Position numbers and translations under genes: made by a program. The notes below the pieces were generated by a model. It had not been told where the DNA came from. It worked only from the letters and a program-made list of their open reading frames with translations, and ran no database searches. DNA of 64,000 nucleotides from Holosporales bacterium (GTDB lineage Bacteria > Pseudomonadota > Alphaproteobacteria > RUG11792), in NCBI GenBank assembly GCA_031266135.1, contig JAISBP010000023.1:31514-95513 (forward strand), given 5' to 3'. Of this stretch, positions 38,864 to 47,499 are shown piece after piece (the stretch's first letter is position 1; each line of letters opens with the position of its first letter).

Positions 38864-40048
38864 ATGAAGAAACAATTAAAGGCAATATCTTTATTGGCTG
38901 GTACGGCGATTGGATCTGGTATGATCTCATTGCCAATCGTCTTGGCGAACTTCGGTATAATTGGAAGTCTGCTTTTGATGCTCTTTTTCTGCTGGGTGAC
39001 ATACGTATCCGCGATGATACGGTGTGATCTCAACGCAAAATCAAAGGATGACTTTAACCTGAAGGACGTGGGCCTATTTTTGGGGAGCCGAGTATCAGCT
39101 CACATCGGAGACATCTTCCTCAAAATAATGAGCTTTGCATTGCTTTCGGCGTATATCTTTGGTGGAGCTTCAATTATAAGGCTATTCATGTTTGAAGATT
39201 GCCAGTTCGCGACCGTGGCCATAGTATTCGTCATCATTATAGCGGCCATCTTCCTGTTCTCCTCGAACCTGATAATAAAAATCAATAATCATGCATTCAT
39301 CGTTATGTTCTCGGTAATTTTGGGGGGTATTATCTTCCTATCCATGTGCTCGAAGATTGAATCAATACCAATGCAGCTAGGCGACATTTGGCACCTAAAA
39401 ACGTGGGGTACAGTTCTACCGGTCATTTTTACATCCTTTGGATTTCAGGGATCTCTACATTCTCTGACCAAGTTCGTTGGAAACGACAGGGAAATGGTCA
39501 AGAAAGCATGCCTATTCGGGAGCATCATTCCGGCCTGCGTGTACTGCCTGTGGGTCGCATGCGTCCTCATCATAATCTTCAACTCCGATCAACAGAGTTA
39601 CAGTAAAATGCTGACCCAGCCAATCGAGGTCAGCGAATTAATACAGATCCTGTCGCGCGTGACGAACATCGGAGGTATACAACACATCTCGTGGATCGTA
39701 TCGTTCCTGGCCATCACGACGTCGATCGTTGGAGTTGGCCTCGCCCTAAACGATATCATCGAGAAGGATCTAGCGAAGATTGTACGCATCAAAGAGCATA
39801 CCAGGCATACCATATCCACGGCAATTATGCTATTGCCGGCCACTATGATCGCCATATTCGTGCCGAATGCCTTTATCAGCATCTTGAGCTTTGCCGGGAT
39901 CATCCTGGCAGTCATAGCGATCATCCTTCCAGTATACCTGCATCGACGTAGCCGCGGCCCCGATACTCCACCAGACGCAAGAGCCTCAATAATCTTCATG
40001 GTTGGAATAGTGATAATAGTCTTCGGGATATTGGATATGTTTTCTTGA
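38864..40048 (+). CDS. HAAAP-family aromatic amino-acid permease
   Basis: A 394-residue membrane protein with about 11 hydrophobic segments, starting MKKQLKAISLLAGTAIGSGMISLPIV. That N-terminal GTAIGSGMISLP matches the hydroxy/aromatic amino acid permease family (TyrP, Mtr). I chose ATG 38864 (AGGGGTAACGATT ribosome-binding site) over a GTG at 38840. Other blocks: SFGFQGSLHSLTKFVG. It imports aromatic or hydroxy amino acids by proton symport; the exact substrate is not decided. Confidence 0.82.
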   Translation: MKKQLKAISLLAGTAIGSGMISLPIVLANFGIIGSLLLMLFFCWVTYVSAMIRCDLNAKSKDDFNLKDVGLFLGSRVSAHIGDIFLKIMSFALLSAYIFGGASIIRLFMFEDCQFATVAIVFVIIIAAIFLFSSNLIIKINNHAFIVMFSVILGGIIFLSMCSKIESIPMQLGDIWHLKTWGTVLPVIFTSFGFQGSLHSLTKFVGNDREMVKKACLFGSIIPACVYCLWVACVLIIIFNSDQQSYSKMLTQPIEVSELIQILSRVTNIGGIQHISWIVSFLAITTSIVGVGLALNDIIEKDLAKIVRIKEHTRHTISTAIMLLPATMIAIFVPNAFISILSFAGIILAVIAIILPVYLHRRSRGPDTPPDARASIIFMVGIVIIVFGILDMFS

Positions 40049-40061
40049 ATGGACTTTTTTA

Positions 40062-40113
40062 AATCCTCCATAATCAGTTTCTTGAGGCCAGTACGTTCTG
40101 ATTATGGAGGATT
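40062..40113. repeat. Perfect 16-bp inverted repeat, related to the palindromic-element end
   Basis: Arms AATCCTCCATAATCAG and CTGATTATGGAGGATT are perfect reverse complements separated by 20 bp. The minus strand holds CTCAAGAAACTGATTATGGAGG, close to the palindromic-element end box CCAAGAAGCTGATTGTGGAGG. It starts 14 bp after the permease stop. No run of T follows either arm, so a standard terminator is unlikely. It could be a remnant of an element. Confidence 0.65.
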
Positions 40114-40178
40114 GATCTACAAAATCTTACTCTTTTGAATATGAGACCGATGCATAACAGGTATGATGATATATAATT

Positions 40179-40967
40179 TCATTCTATCACATACTTCCTT
40201 GGCCAGGCAAGATCGAAGTACAAGTTCTTATAAAATTGTTGTAGTCTTTTATCTCTTCTTGGTTTATCAGACCTATATTCCCAGTGTCCTATCCTTGGAC
40301 AGTATGGAATTTTCTTAACTATAGAATTATATAGATCGAAGCAGTTATCACATATAGGATCGTGGTTTACTATTCTGTAAATACTCAAATCTCCCGATAT
40401 AGTTCTACATTCTTCCGCGGTATACCACGGGTTGTGCCTAAATTGTTTCTTATCGTTATCCTCTTTATACTTACATGCATTCTCCATATGGTGCAAACAA
40501 TGAGTAAACTCATGAAATAAAGACCCAGATAAAGACTTCAGCTTAAGAGTAATATTACAGTTCTCGTCAATGCAGTAATATTGCCTATCTGGAATACCTA
40601 CATCAGAACTATCATATACATTGAGATTGATTTTCACGACATGCATTGCGTATGAACCGTCGATTTGTTTAACAAGCGGTTCCTTGGCCTCCTCTGGCCC
40701 TATATTTATAATTCTCAGCTTTTGATCTGGTGGTAAATTCATCATAAGCAACGTAAACATCGTATTGCCAACTATATTATTACAGATATCATCTAGTGCT
40801 TTAGAGAATAGTGATTTATCATAGTCTATAAACTCATCTATTCTATCTCTAATGTCTGGTATATTGCTTACCGTATAGCGTGTTCTGTTTACACGTGAGA
40901 ACATCCCTATCAAATTTGCTGATACTCCTACATCCCTTAAGAATACTTCTTTATTAAAGTTAGGCAT
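40179..40967 (-). CDS. M91-like HExxH protein, intact copy B3
   Basis: A 262-residue protein without a signal peptide. It carries NIPDIRDRIDEFIDYDKSLFSKALDDICNNIVGN, SGSLFHEFTHCLHHMENA with HEFTH at 152-156, then WYTAEECRTISG whose Glu185/186 may be the third zinc ligand, and HDPICDNCFDLYN. This layout (HExxH, then E..T..G) resembles the M91 (NleD/HopH) effector peptidases. It is the only intact copy of the B1/B2/B3 group and keeps the whole C-terminus (LAWPRKYVIE). GGGAGGAGCGAC precedes the ATG. No family A partner follows. Peptidase activity and secretion to the host are inference. Confidence 0.82.
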   Translation of the reverse strand: MPNFNKEVFLRDVGVSANLIGMFSRVNRTRYTVSNIPDIRDRIDEFIDYDKSLFSKALDDICNNIVGNTMFTLLMMNLPPDQKLRIINIGPEEAKEPLVKQIDGSYAMHVVKINLNVYDSSDVGIPDRQYYCIDENCNITLKLKSLSGSLFHEFTHCLHHMENACKYKEDNDKKQFRHNPWYTAEECRTISGDLSIYRIVNHDPICDNCFDLYNSIVKKIPYCPRIGHWEYRSDKPRRDKRLQQFYKNLYFDLAWPRKYVIE

Positions 40968-41090
40968 GTCGCTCCTCCCTTATGAATCGTGTATCGACTC
41001 AGGCAGAGTAACTAATGTTAATTAAGACGGCTACCCGGATATACTTATAGTATGAGAGTTCCTTTACGGAATGCAACCTGTTTTCATCTG
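40968..41090 (-). promoter_or_regulatory. Diverged leader of B3
   Basis: Shares with the B1 and B2 leaders a GGCTAC block and a nearby CGG-rich core, in the same position before the ribosome-binding site. Much less similar than B1 versus B2. Confidence 0.4.
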
Positions 41091-41106
41091 ATAACACTGT
41101 GCCCTC

Positions 41107-42552
41107 TCAAGGGAGTGAAGCTGGAATTTCCAAAACGGTGGGGCATAGGCCAAAAGGCGGTGGGGCATTCCAGTACATATTTTGGTACTCGGATTCCCTG
41201 AAATTTGAGGAACCGATTGATTGAAGAGATATCCACCCTCCTTTAAACCATTTGCTAAAATCTGAGACTTTGAAATAGTTAGGGAATGGGTTCTTCGGAT
41301 TGTCGATTTTTCCCTTTTCTATCATCCACCGAAGTGATTCTGTATGATCATGCGATGTTAATATTAATATGCTATGATTCGGAGCTGCCCTTCTCATTGC
41401 TTTGAGTGTGCCGCTGGTTGCTAGCTCGACAAGTTTTTCATGGGCGGCTAATAGAATTTTATTACATTGCGGATTTGCGGAGCAAGCAGATCGGAGATGA
41501 TCCATTAATCGGTTGGTTTGGTCGGACTGTTTCCCCCATCTGGGATCTCGATCCTCCGGTCGTGCTGTTGTTGTGTACCCGAGGACTATTACATGGTTTT
41601 TGAGAACTACGTATGTGGGATTTCTTGTGGGTTCAGACGATTGGGATGCGCATTGGTTAAGGAATACCCACCGGTTCGCTGGTATGTTCTGATAACTATC
41701 TGCGCGGTACGTTGAATTTCTCTCTTTGTTACCTGGTACAATTATGGGTGTTGTCGTTGTAACGTTGAATAGAGGTGCTGCCCATTGCTGAAATGTTGTA
41801 ATAAGTGATCGGTCCACATGTGGATTCGCATCGTTTTTGAATATGTCATTTCGTACTCTTTCAATTTCGAATTTTTCTAACCAGTCTCCCAATATTATTA
41901 ATGCGTCCGGCTGACTAACTTGGTTCATTTGTAATGTCGGATAATTACCATGCATGTCTGGTAAAACCATGATTTTCACTGACTGTTGCTTCTCGTGCCA
42001 CTGTTTCTCTGGTTCCCATATATCTCTCATGTATTGATCAATATGAAGCGAGCAATAGAACAACAGATCTTCGCGTATCATTTCAATAAGTTGTTGATAG
42101 GATGAAGAACTTCGTAATCCACTGTAGCTGTCTTGGACGAATTGAACTCCTCGTTCTGGAATTTTTGTCATGTTTATTGGTTGGTTTGTTTCAATACTAT
42201 AGGCGATTTCTCCTATACACCATTCTAGTGTTGTGTATAACAGTTGGCCCTGAGTGAGAATGCGGCCAGCTGATAGATGTGCGTTCCCTTGAGCGTCTAA
42301 GGTGAATTGTAAAGTAGGTTTCTGATATAGTGATGGGTTGCTTATGAGTTCTTTCACTTTTTTGTGCGCCAGTTGTCCGCATATGCAAATTGGGTAAGGT
42401 GCTGCGCATTGTTTGAATTGGTCGTAATTGTGATTCCGACCCCATTGTAGAAAGTTATTGTCCGGTCCTTGTTCCTGTGTTGCACTGCCAGAGAATATCA
42501 TAACTCCTAATACTATAATATATTCTATTATAATTCTTTGAATCTTCTTCAT
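41107..42552 (-). CDS. Secreted metallophosphoesterase-like protein with altered catalytic residues
   Basis: I chose ATG 42552, which starts a signal peptide (MKKIQRIIIEYIIVLGVMIFSGSA); the frame is open to 42717. The 481-residue protein has the calcineurin-like motif IMVLPDMHG (Asp199, His201), LIILGDWLEKF (motif II, residues 220-228), then IIVPGNKER where the usual GNHD/E has Lys instead of His (residues 274-277), and LLAAHEKL and ILTSHDHTE near the end (usual GHxH has Ser for Gly). The fold is clear, but an altered core may mean a changed or lost activity. Neighbours do not explain its job. Confidence 0.7.
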   Translation of the reverse strand: MKKIQRIIIEYIIVLGVMIFSGSATQEQGPDNNFLQWGRNHNYDQFKQCAAPYPICICGQLAHKKVKELISNPSLYQKPTLQFTLDAQGNAHLSAGRILTQGQLLYTTLEWCIGEIAYSIETNQPINMTKIPERGVQFVQDSYSGLRSSSSYQQLIEMIREDLLFYCSLHIDQYMRDIWEPEKQWHEKQQSVKIMVLPDMHGNYPTLQMNQVSQPDALIILGDWLEKFEIERVRNDIFKNDANPHVDRSLITTFQQWAAPLFNVTTTTPIIVPGNKERNSTYRADSYQNIPANRWVFLNQCASQSSEPTRNPTYVVLKNHVIVLGYTTTARPEDRDPRWGKQSDQTNRLMDHLRSACSANPQCNKILLAAHEKLVELATSGTLKAMRRAAPNHSILILTSHDHTESLRWMIEKGKIDNPKNPFPNYFKVSDFSKWFKGGWISLQSIGSSNFRESEYQNMYWNAPPPFGLCPTVLEIPASLP

Positions 42553-42801
42553 GATTTGTTTTTGATTAATTACTCTGCAGTATTTTATCATTAACTTGTA
42601 ACGAATAGCAAGTGATGTAATTCCTCCATGTTGCAAAAAATTGCTGATTTCTTCGGTTTTGACATATGTGAAGAGTAGAGCTCGCTCTGAAAGTTGTAGA
42701 CTGATCCTAATTTCCAACTAGCATCTGTGAAAATTTAAATTCCTTTTCGGATTGGTATTTTTTTTGTATATTCTGATTGGATAATTTAACAACATAATCG
42801 T

Positions 42802-44199
42802 ATGTTGCACTCTGCAATTATATCGACTCTTGGCCCTTCTAGTAGTTCTCCAGAAGTAATTAAAGGATTAGCTTTGGCGGGGAGTCGGGTATTTAGACTC
42901 AATTTCTCTCATGGCTCTCATGATTTTCATAAAAAATGCGCGGCCAGTATTAGGGAGGTTGAATCGGATATTGAGTGTACACTTGGTATTATAATGGATC
43001 TTCAGGGACCAAAGCTTAGGATAGGGCGCTTTGATGATGGTAAAGTGTCGTTAGTTTCTGGTTGTAAATTTATTTTGGACCTTAACCCTGATGTTGGAAA
43101 TTCAACGAGAGTAAATCTCCCACATCCAGAAATATTTAATGTGATATCTGGAGGAGCGCATATCTTTCTCGACGATGGTAAGATCAAATTAAAAGTCCTA
43201 GAGAATGATGGTGACACAATAGAGACCGAAGTAATTGAGGGTGGAATTCTTTCCAATAGGAAGGGTGTCAATGTCCCCGATGTGGTATTGCCGATTTCTG
43301 CTCTAACCGAAAAGGATAAGACTGATATTAGGATTCTCCATGACATCACGGCTGATTGGGTAGCCATTTCATTCGTGCAATCTGCTGAGGATATCATGTA
43401 TGCCAGGTCGTTTATCGACTCTGATGTCGGGATCATCGCCAAAATTGAAAAACCAGTGGGAGTACAGAAACTGGATTCGATACTGGAGGTATCTGATGCA
43501 GTGATGGTCGCACGTGGAGATCTCGGGATCGAGATGCCATTCGAATCTATACCGGCCATCCAGACTCGAATCATCAGCATGGCACGCGATCATAGCAAGC
43601 CCGTGATTGTTGCAACGCAAATGCTTGAATCGATGTTGAATTGCCATATACCGACCAGAGCTGAGGTGACAGATGTCGCCTTTGCCGTTGGATGTAAGGC
43701 AGATGCCGTCATGCTCTCAGCCGAAACGGCGGCCGGCAATTATCCCGTTGATGCCGTTAAAATAATGGCAAAAATCGTGCGAAAAACGGAGGATGATGGT
43801 CTATCCTTCATTGAAGTAGGGGACAATATATCGGCCATGTCACGGGCCGTGAAAGCCGCCGTCGAAAAAGAAGGAATTAAGTTTGTGGTGACGTTTACTG
43901 AGACCGGACGTACGGCCATTGAAATTTCTAATTCCAGATTGAATGCCAGAATCATTGCATTGACGCCGGATTTGAATACCATGAGGAGACTGTCTTTAGT
44001 TTGGGGAGTTACCTCAATCATGATAGATGAAATCTTCAGTTTCTCTCAGATGAGGCAGGTTGCTCAAGAAGTTTTGTTTAAGCATTTCGATGGAGTTAAG
44101 GGAGACAAGATTGCCCTCGTAGCCGGCATACCGTTCAGATCGTCTGGTGAAACTAATGTTTTGCATATTTTTGAGCTCACCTGTGACTCTATTTCATAA
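42802..44199 (+). CDS. pyk: Pyruvate kinase
   Basis: A 465-residue enzyme converting PEP and ADP to pyruvate and ATP. Motifs: MLHSAIISTLGPSS, FRLNFSHG, IIMDLQGPKLRIG, IIAKIEKPVG with catalytic Lys, VARGDLGIEMP and VATQMLESML...TRAEVTDVA. The length is normal. It implies at least the lower part of glycolysis, unlike in Rickettsia, where most of it is lost (general knowledge). No clear operon partner; the next gene on the right is on the other strand. Confidence 0.95.
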   Translation: MLHSAIISTLGPSSSSPEVIKGLALAGSRVFRLNFSHGSHDFHKKCAASIREVESDIECTLGIIMDLQGPKLRIGRFDDGKVSLVSGCKFILDLNPDVGNSTRVNLPHPEIFNVISGGAHIFLDDGKIKLKVLENDGDTIETEVIEGGILSNRKGVNVPDVVLPISALTEKDKTDIRILHDITADWVAISFVQSAEDIMYARSFIDSDVGIIAKIEKPVGVQKLDSILEVSDAVMVARGDLGIEMPFESIPAIQTRIISMARDHSKPVIVATQMLESMLNCHIPTRAEVTDVAFAVGCKADAVMLSAETAAGNYPVDAVKIMAKIVRKTEDDGLSFIEVGDNISAMSRAVKAAVEKEGIKFVVTFTETGRTAIEISNSRLNARIIALTPDLNTMRRLSLVWGVTSIMIDEIFSFSQMRQVAQEVLFKHFDGVKGDKIALVAGIPFRSSGETNVLHIFELTCDSIS

Positions 44200-44273
44200 A
44201 TTTCAGTCTACTTTAATTAAGTGCATCCATCACATTATTGATGTTGTTGTATTTATATATTCATGAAATTTAT

Positions 44274-44453
44274 GCTCTGTTAACGTTTTATTAAACAAAA
44301 TATGATACACTCAAGTGTATCTTGAATGAATACAAGATACAAGACGAGGAACCCGGACGACCCCGGGTGGGCGGGGGTTTGGGATGGTGTATAAGAAAAT
44401 AGCATAAAAACATTAAGAATTCGTTAATTTGCAGAGAATATTTTCCACAGGAA
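44274..44453 (-). repeat. Structured intergenic repeat, copy 2
   Basis: Inverted partner of 28492-28663, about 15.6 kb away. It keeps the nested hairpin arms GTATCTTG/CAAGATAC and GATACACT/AGTGTATC and a GC-rich block with ACCCGG/CCGGGT arms. It sits about 75 bp after the pyk stop. About 140 bp of AT-rich sequence follows to the prepilin gene. Confidence 0.75.
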
Positions 44454-44592
44454 TGAAGTATTCTTTATTAAACGCTTCTTCTATTTCTATCAGCAGAACT
44501 CATGGTCCAATAAAAGCATGGAGGCAATTGAGTATAAAACGTGAATGACACATAAATTTAAATAGAGAAATAAATCCGACAATGTAGAATAT

Positions 44593-45174
44593 TTACAAAT
44601 TACTGACTGGCAATCCGACGGACTGTGATTTCTTGCTAAATACCTTATTCCCTCCAAAGTTTGCGATGAAATTCTTCTCGCTATACCATATGACTATTTC
44701 ATCGATTCCTTCATTATTTTGTGATTTTAGAATTATGGCAATTTTATCATCGATAATATCAGACGAAAAATCCGAGATGCCGAGGTTTTTTTGCTGGGAT
44801 GACTGTACCGCCTTTCCAAACGAAGGATTCAGCATATATAGCAGCCACTTACCATTACCATTCTTAGCGAACCCCTCCATAATTCCGAGTGATTTAAATG
44901 GCACTATACCGAAGGTGTTATGATCGCCCTTAGATGGAACACCGATATTATTGGTCATATCCGATGGGAATGGCAGGGTTCCCTCCTTCGATATATAGTA
45001 CGCCCCCATGGCTTTCAGCACGAGCTCCATGTTTGCGATTGTCTTCTGAGATGCATATAGCTTCTTCGATGCCGTGAATTGGGTCATAAATATGCTCGAT
45101 ATGATTCCGACGACAAAGAGAGAAATCGATACTTCCAGCAAAGAAAAGCCGTGCAAAAAGGTTGACCGTTTCAT
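44593..45174 (-). CDS. Type IV prepilin/pseudopilin-like protein
   Basis: A 193-residue protein with a class III signal: short basic leader MKRSTFLHG, cleavage after Gly9, FSLLE with Glu at +5, then a hydrophobic helix (VSISLFVVGIISSIF). The remaining domain is soluble and ends with KSQSVGLPVSNL. This matches type IV pilins or T2SS pseudopilins. A GspF/PilC-like assembly protein is at the far end of the window. It is divergent from kdsB, whose start lies 50 bp away. Confidence 0.85.
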   Translation of the reverse strand: MKRSTFLHGFSLLEVSISLFVVGIISSIFMTQFTASKKLYASQKTIANMELVLKAMGAYYISKEGTLPFPSDMTNNIGVPSKGDHNTFGIVPFKSLGIMEGFAKNGNGKWLLYMLNPSFGKAVQSSQQKNLGISDFSSDIIDDKIAIILKSQNNEGIDEIVIWYSEKNFIANFGGNKVFSKKSQSVGLPVSNL

Positions 45175-45224
45175 ATAATCCAGCTCGTGGCTTTTCCCTT
45201 ATGGAAATATTGTGGCATAAAAAT

Positions 45225-45947
45225 ATGGATAATTCAGTTGTTATCTTGATTCCGGCGAGGCTGAACTCTTCCAGGTTTCCAAGGAAAATATTATACCCCG
45301 TAAATGGCAAACCAATGATTCTCCATATCTTGGAGGCCGCTAAGAATCTGGGGATTTGCGAGTGCTATGTGGCTTGTTGTTGCGAGGAAACGAAACAATT
45401 AATCGAATCGAATGGTGGGAAGGCAATCCTGACGGATCCCGAACTCCCATCTGGAACTGACCGTGTATTCGCTGCCATTTCAAGTTTGCCGCAGAGGCCG
45501 AGTTTTGTCATCAATCTGCAGGGTGATACGATAGTCTTCGGCCCATCGATTATTCCGGCCATCATTAAAGTCCTAAAAGAAAATGAGGATGTTGATATGA
45601 CGACTCCGGTCGTTCTGTGTGATAATGAGTCCGATGAAGCGAATAATCATAATATTGTGAAGGTAGTATTCAATGGTATGGACACAGGCACCCCAGGGAA
45701 GGCCCTCTATTTCTCGAGGAATCTCATTCCACATGGGTCCAATACTTTCTATTCGCATATAGGGATATACGCATACCGCCTTCCTGCCATCGAAAGATTT
45801 GTATCGTTGAAGCCATCGTATCTAGAAGTAACGGAACGTTTAGAGCAACTAAGGGCCATGCAAAATGGTATGAATATATGGGCGGTCCCAGTCAAAGAAA
45901 ATGCCATTTCTATAGACGTAATGGATGACCTTAAAGCTGTGCTGTGA
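45225..45947 (+). CDS. kdsB: 3-deoxy-manno-octulosonate cytidylyltransferase
   Basis: Start set at ATG 45225 (MDNSVVILIPARLNSSRFPRKI), the family N-terminus; the frame is open from a TTG at 45162. The 240-residue enzyme activates Kdo with CTP for LPS inner core. Motifs: IPARLNSSRFPRK (nucleotide binding), LPSGTDRV, FVINLQGDTIVFGP, FYSHIGIYAYR, and LEVTERLEQLRAMQNG. It implies a Kdo-containing LPS. No strong ribosome-binding site directly upstream. Confidence 0.92.
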   Translation: MDNSVVILIPARLNSSRFPRKILYPVNGKPMILHILEAAKNLGICECYVACCCEETKQLIESNGGKAILTDPELPSGTDRVFAAISSLPQRPSFVINLQGDTIVFGPSIIPAIIKVLKENEDVDMTTPVVLCDNESDEANNHNIVKVVFNGMDTGTPGKALYFSRNLIPHGSNTFYSHIGIYAYRLPAIERFVSLKPSYLEVTERLEQLRAMQNGMNIWAVPVKENAISIDVMDDLKAVL

Positions 45948-46065
45948 TAGCTTCCATCTAAAATCGTTCCGAAAGCTATATTTTTGCAATTAACTGATAT
46001 TTAATCAAGATTTGTTAAAACATAATTAAAGAAGAATACGTTACTATTCCAATCCTGCCCAAAAT

Positions 46066-47382
46066 ATGAAATTAAGTCTTATAAAATACATTATGATCAG
46101 CGTAATAGTTTGTTCAACATCTTCACAAGCAGTTGAGCTTGAATTAATTCCCACCGATATAGAACATGTACAGGAATTTGAAGGCGTATTCAGCCAACGC
46201 AACCAATTTGGTCTAGGATATCCACCTTTTATAGCACAAGAATGGCACAGAGGAGCCACGCCATTTGGAGTGGTGCCTTATGATCGTAAACATGAACTCA
46301 GATTTCTTATCGCGAACAAAGAAAAAGAATTAAATAACGTACGGAGGAGTAACGACTGGCTGTATCGTACGTTTGCTAAAGCAATGCCGCTTGAAGACAA
46401 AAATCTGATTAGTGCGATTGTTTGGGCAATGCCGTTCGAAGATAGCGTTTGTACATTAAGAGATGCATTGCCTTCTGTGAACTTATTTCGAGATAATCCT
46501 GCGTATCATCATGATTTAGAACGTTTGTGGATAAGTAGCTGTGCTGCAACATCAGGATGGACTGACTTGCTTATCAAACTTGTCTTTGGATATAGAAATC
46601 AGAATTGGCAGATACATTTATCTCAATATGACATACGTAGTTTTATCAACAAATGTCCGGTCCAAAAATTTAGATTATTACAGAAATCTTTTCCCGGCAG
46701 TGATGTGATGCGTCCTATATACATTGGTCAAAAGGACTTAGAATCCATTATCGATGGGCTTAACATAGATATGTTTCATCCTGCAGATCCTGCTATGATA
46801 TCGTTTCTCACTCGAGTTTATCCACACTGGTGGTCATCGTATAACCGGAGCATAATTGATCGTATCGTAGAGGCATTAATAGGGGCCATGCGTACAAATG
46901 TAATCGAGGTATATAAATCGTACCCTTCCAAACGAGAAGTAGTAATGAAGTACCTTACTCTAACAGACGTAGATAATTGTATTAGCCGGAATGAATATTT
47001 GCGCACAGACGCTGCTGCTTGGATTCTGATATATGAGTATAAGTGTAATTTCCCACTGTATAGTAGCCCATTTCCATCGCTTAGTAGGAGGCCAAAGAGT
47101 TCGAGCATGCAACTTATTAAACTTGCGCCAGACCATCATGATGATCAAGTTGAGATTTTGATGCCGGCTGAGGAGGCAGTTAGAGTGCTGATTGATATTG
47201 CGCCAAGAGGAATATTTCATAAATTTAGTGAGGAGGAAATTTATTTGGTGAATTTGATACGTCCTACCGAAAGGTTGAGCGCAGAACAGAGAATAAAATG
47301 GAGAGAGATTCTAGTAGGAAGCTATAGATCAATGTCGATACGACAGGGGCTGTTATCACTAGCAAACAGACCTCTGCCCTAA
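46066..47382 (+). CDS. Orphan secreted protein
   Basis: A 438-residue protein with a signal peptide (MKLSLIKYIMISVIVCSTSSQA). The mature part is largely helical, with repeated small motifs such as AKAMPLEDKNLISAIVWAMPFED, but no recognised domain. It has scattered Cys and Trp residues. It begins with no strong ribosome-binding site. Convergent with the proline-rich gene at 47500. Function unknown. Confidence 0.75.
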   Translation: MKLSLIKYIMISVIVCSTSSQAVELELIPTDIEHVQEFEGVFSQRNQFGLGYPPFIAQEWHRGATPFGVVPYDRKHELRFLIANKEKELNNVRRSNDWLYRTFAKAMPLEDKNLISAIVWAMPFEDSVCTLRDALPSVNLFRDNPAYHHDLERLWISSCAATSGWTDLLIKLVFGYRNQNWQIHLSQYDIRSFINKCPVQKFRLLQKSFPGSDVMRPIYIGQKDLESIIDGLNIDMFHPADPAMISFLTRVYPHWWSSYNRSIIDRIVEALIGAMRTNVIEVYKSYPSKREVVMKYLTLTDVDNCISRNEYLRTDAAAWILIYEYKCNFPLYSSPFPSLSRRPKSSSMQLIKLAPDHHDDQVEILMPAEEAVRVLIDIAPRGIFHKFSEEEIYLVNLIRPTERLSAEQRIKWREILVGSYRSMSIRQGLLSLANRPLP

Positions 47383-47406
47383 TTCTCCAGAATCAGTACT
47401 TCTATA

Positions 47407-47435
47407 CTCCGTCTTTCCTTCCAATAATTCTGATT
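47407..47435 (-). repeat. 29-bp exact fragment of the palindromic element
   Basis: The minus strand from 47435 to 47407 holds AATCAGAATTATTGGAAGGA followed by AAGACGGAG, identical over 29 bp to the start of copy 1 in rpmD. The flanks do not match other parts of the element, so this is a truncated or decayed copy in the gap between two convergent genes. Confidence 0.7.
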
Positions 47436-47499
47436 TTGTATAGGAAATGCTTATTATATTCATTTGACTTCGTAAATGATATCAGTTTCGTATAGTGAA

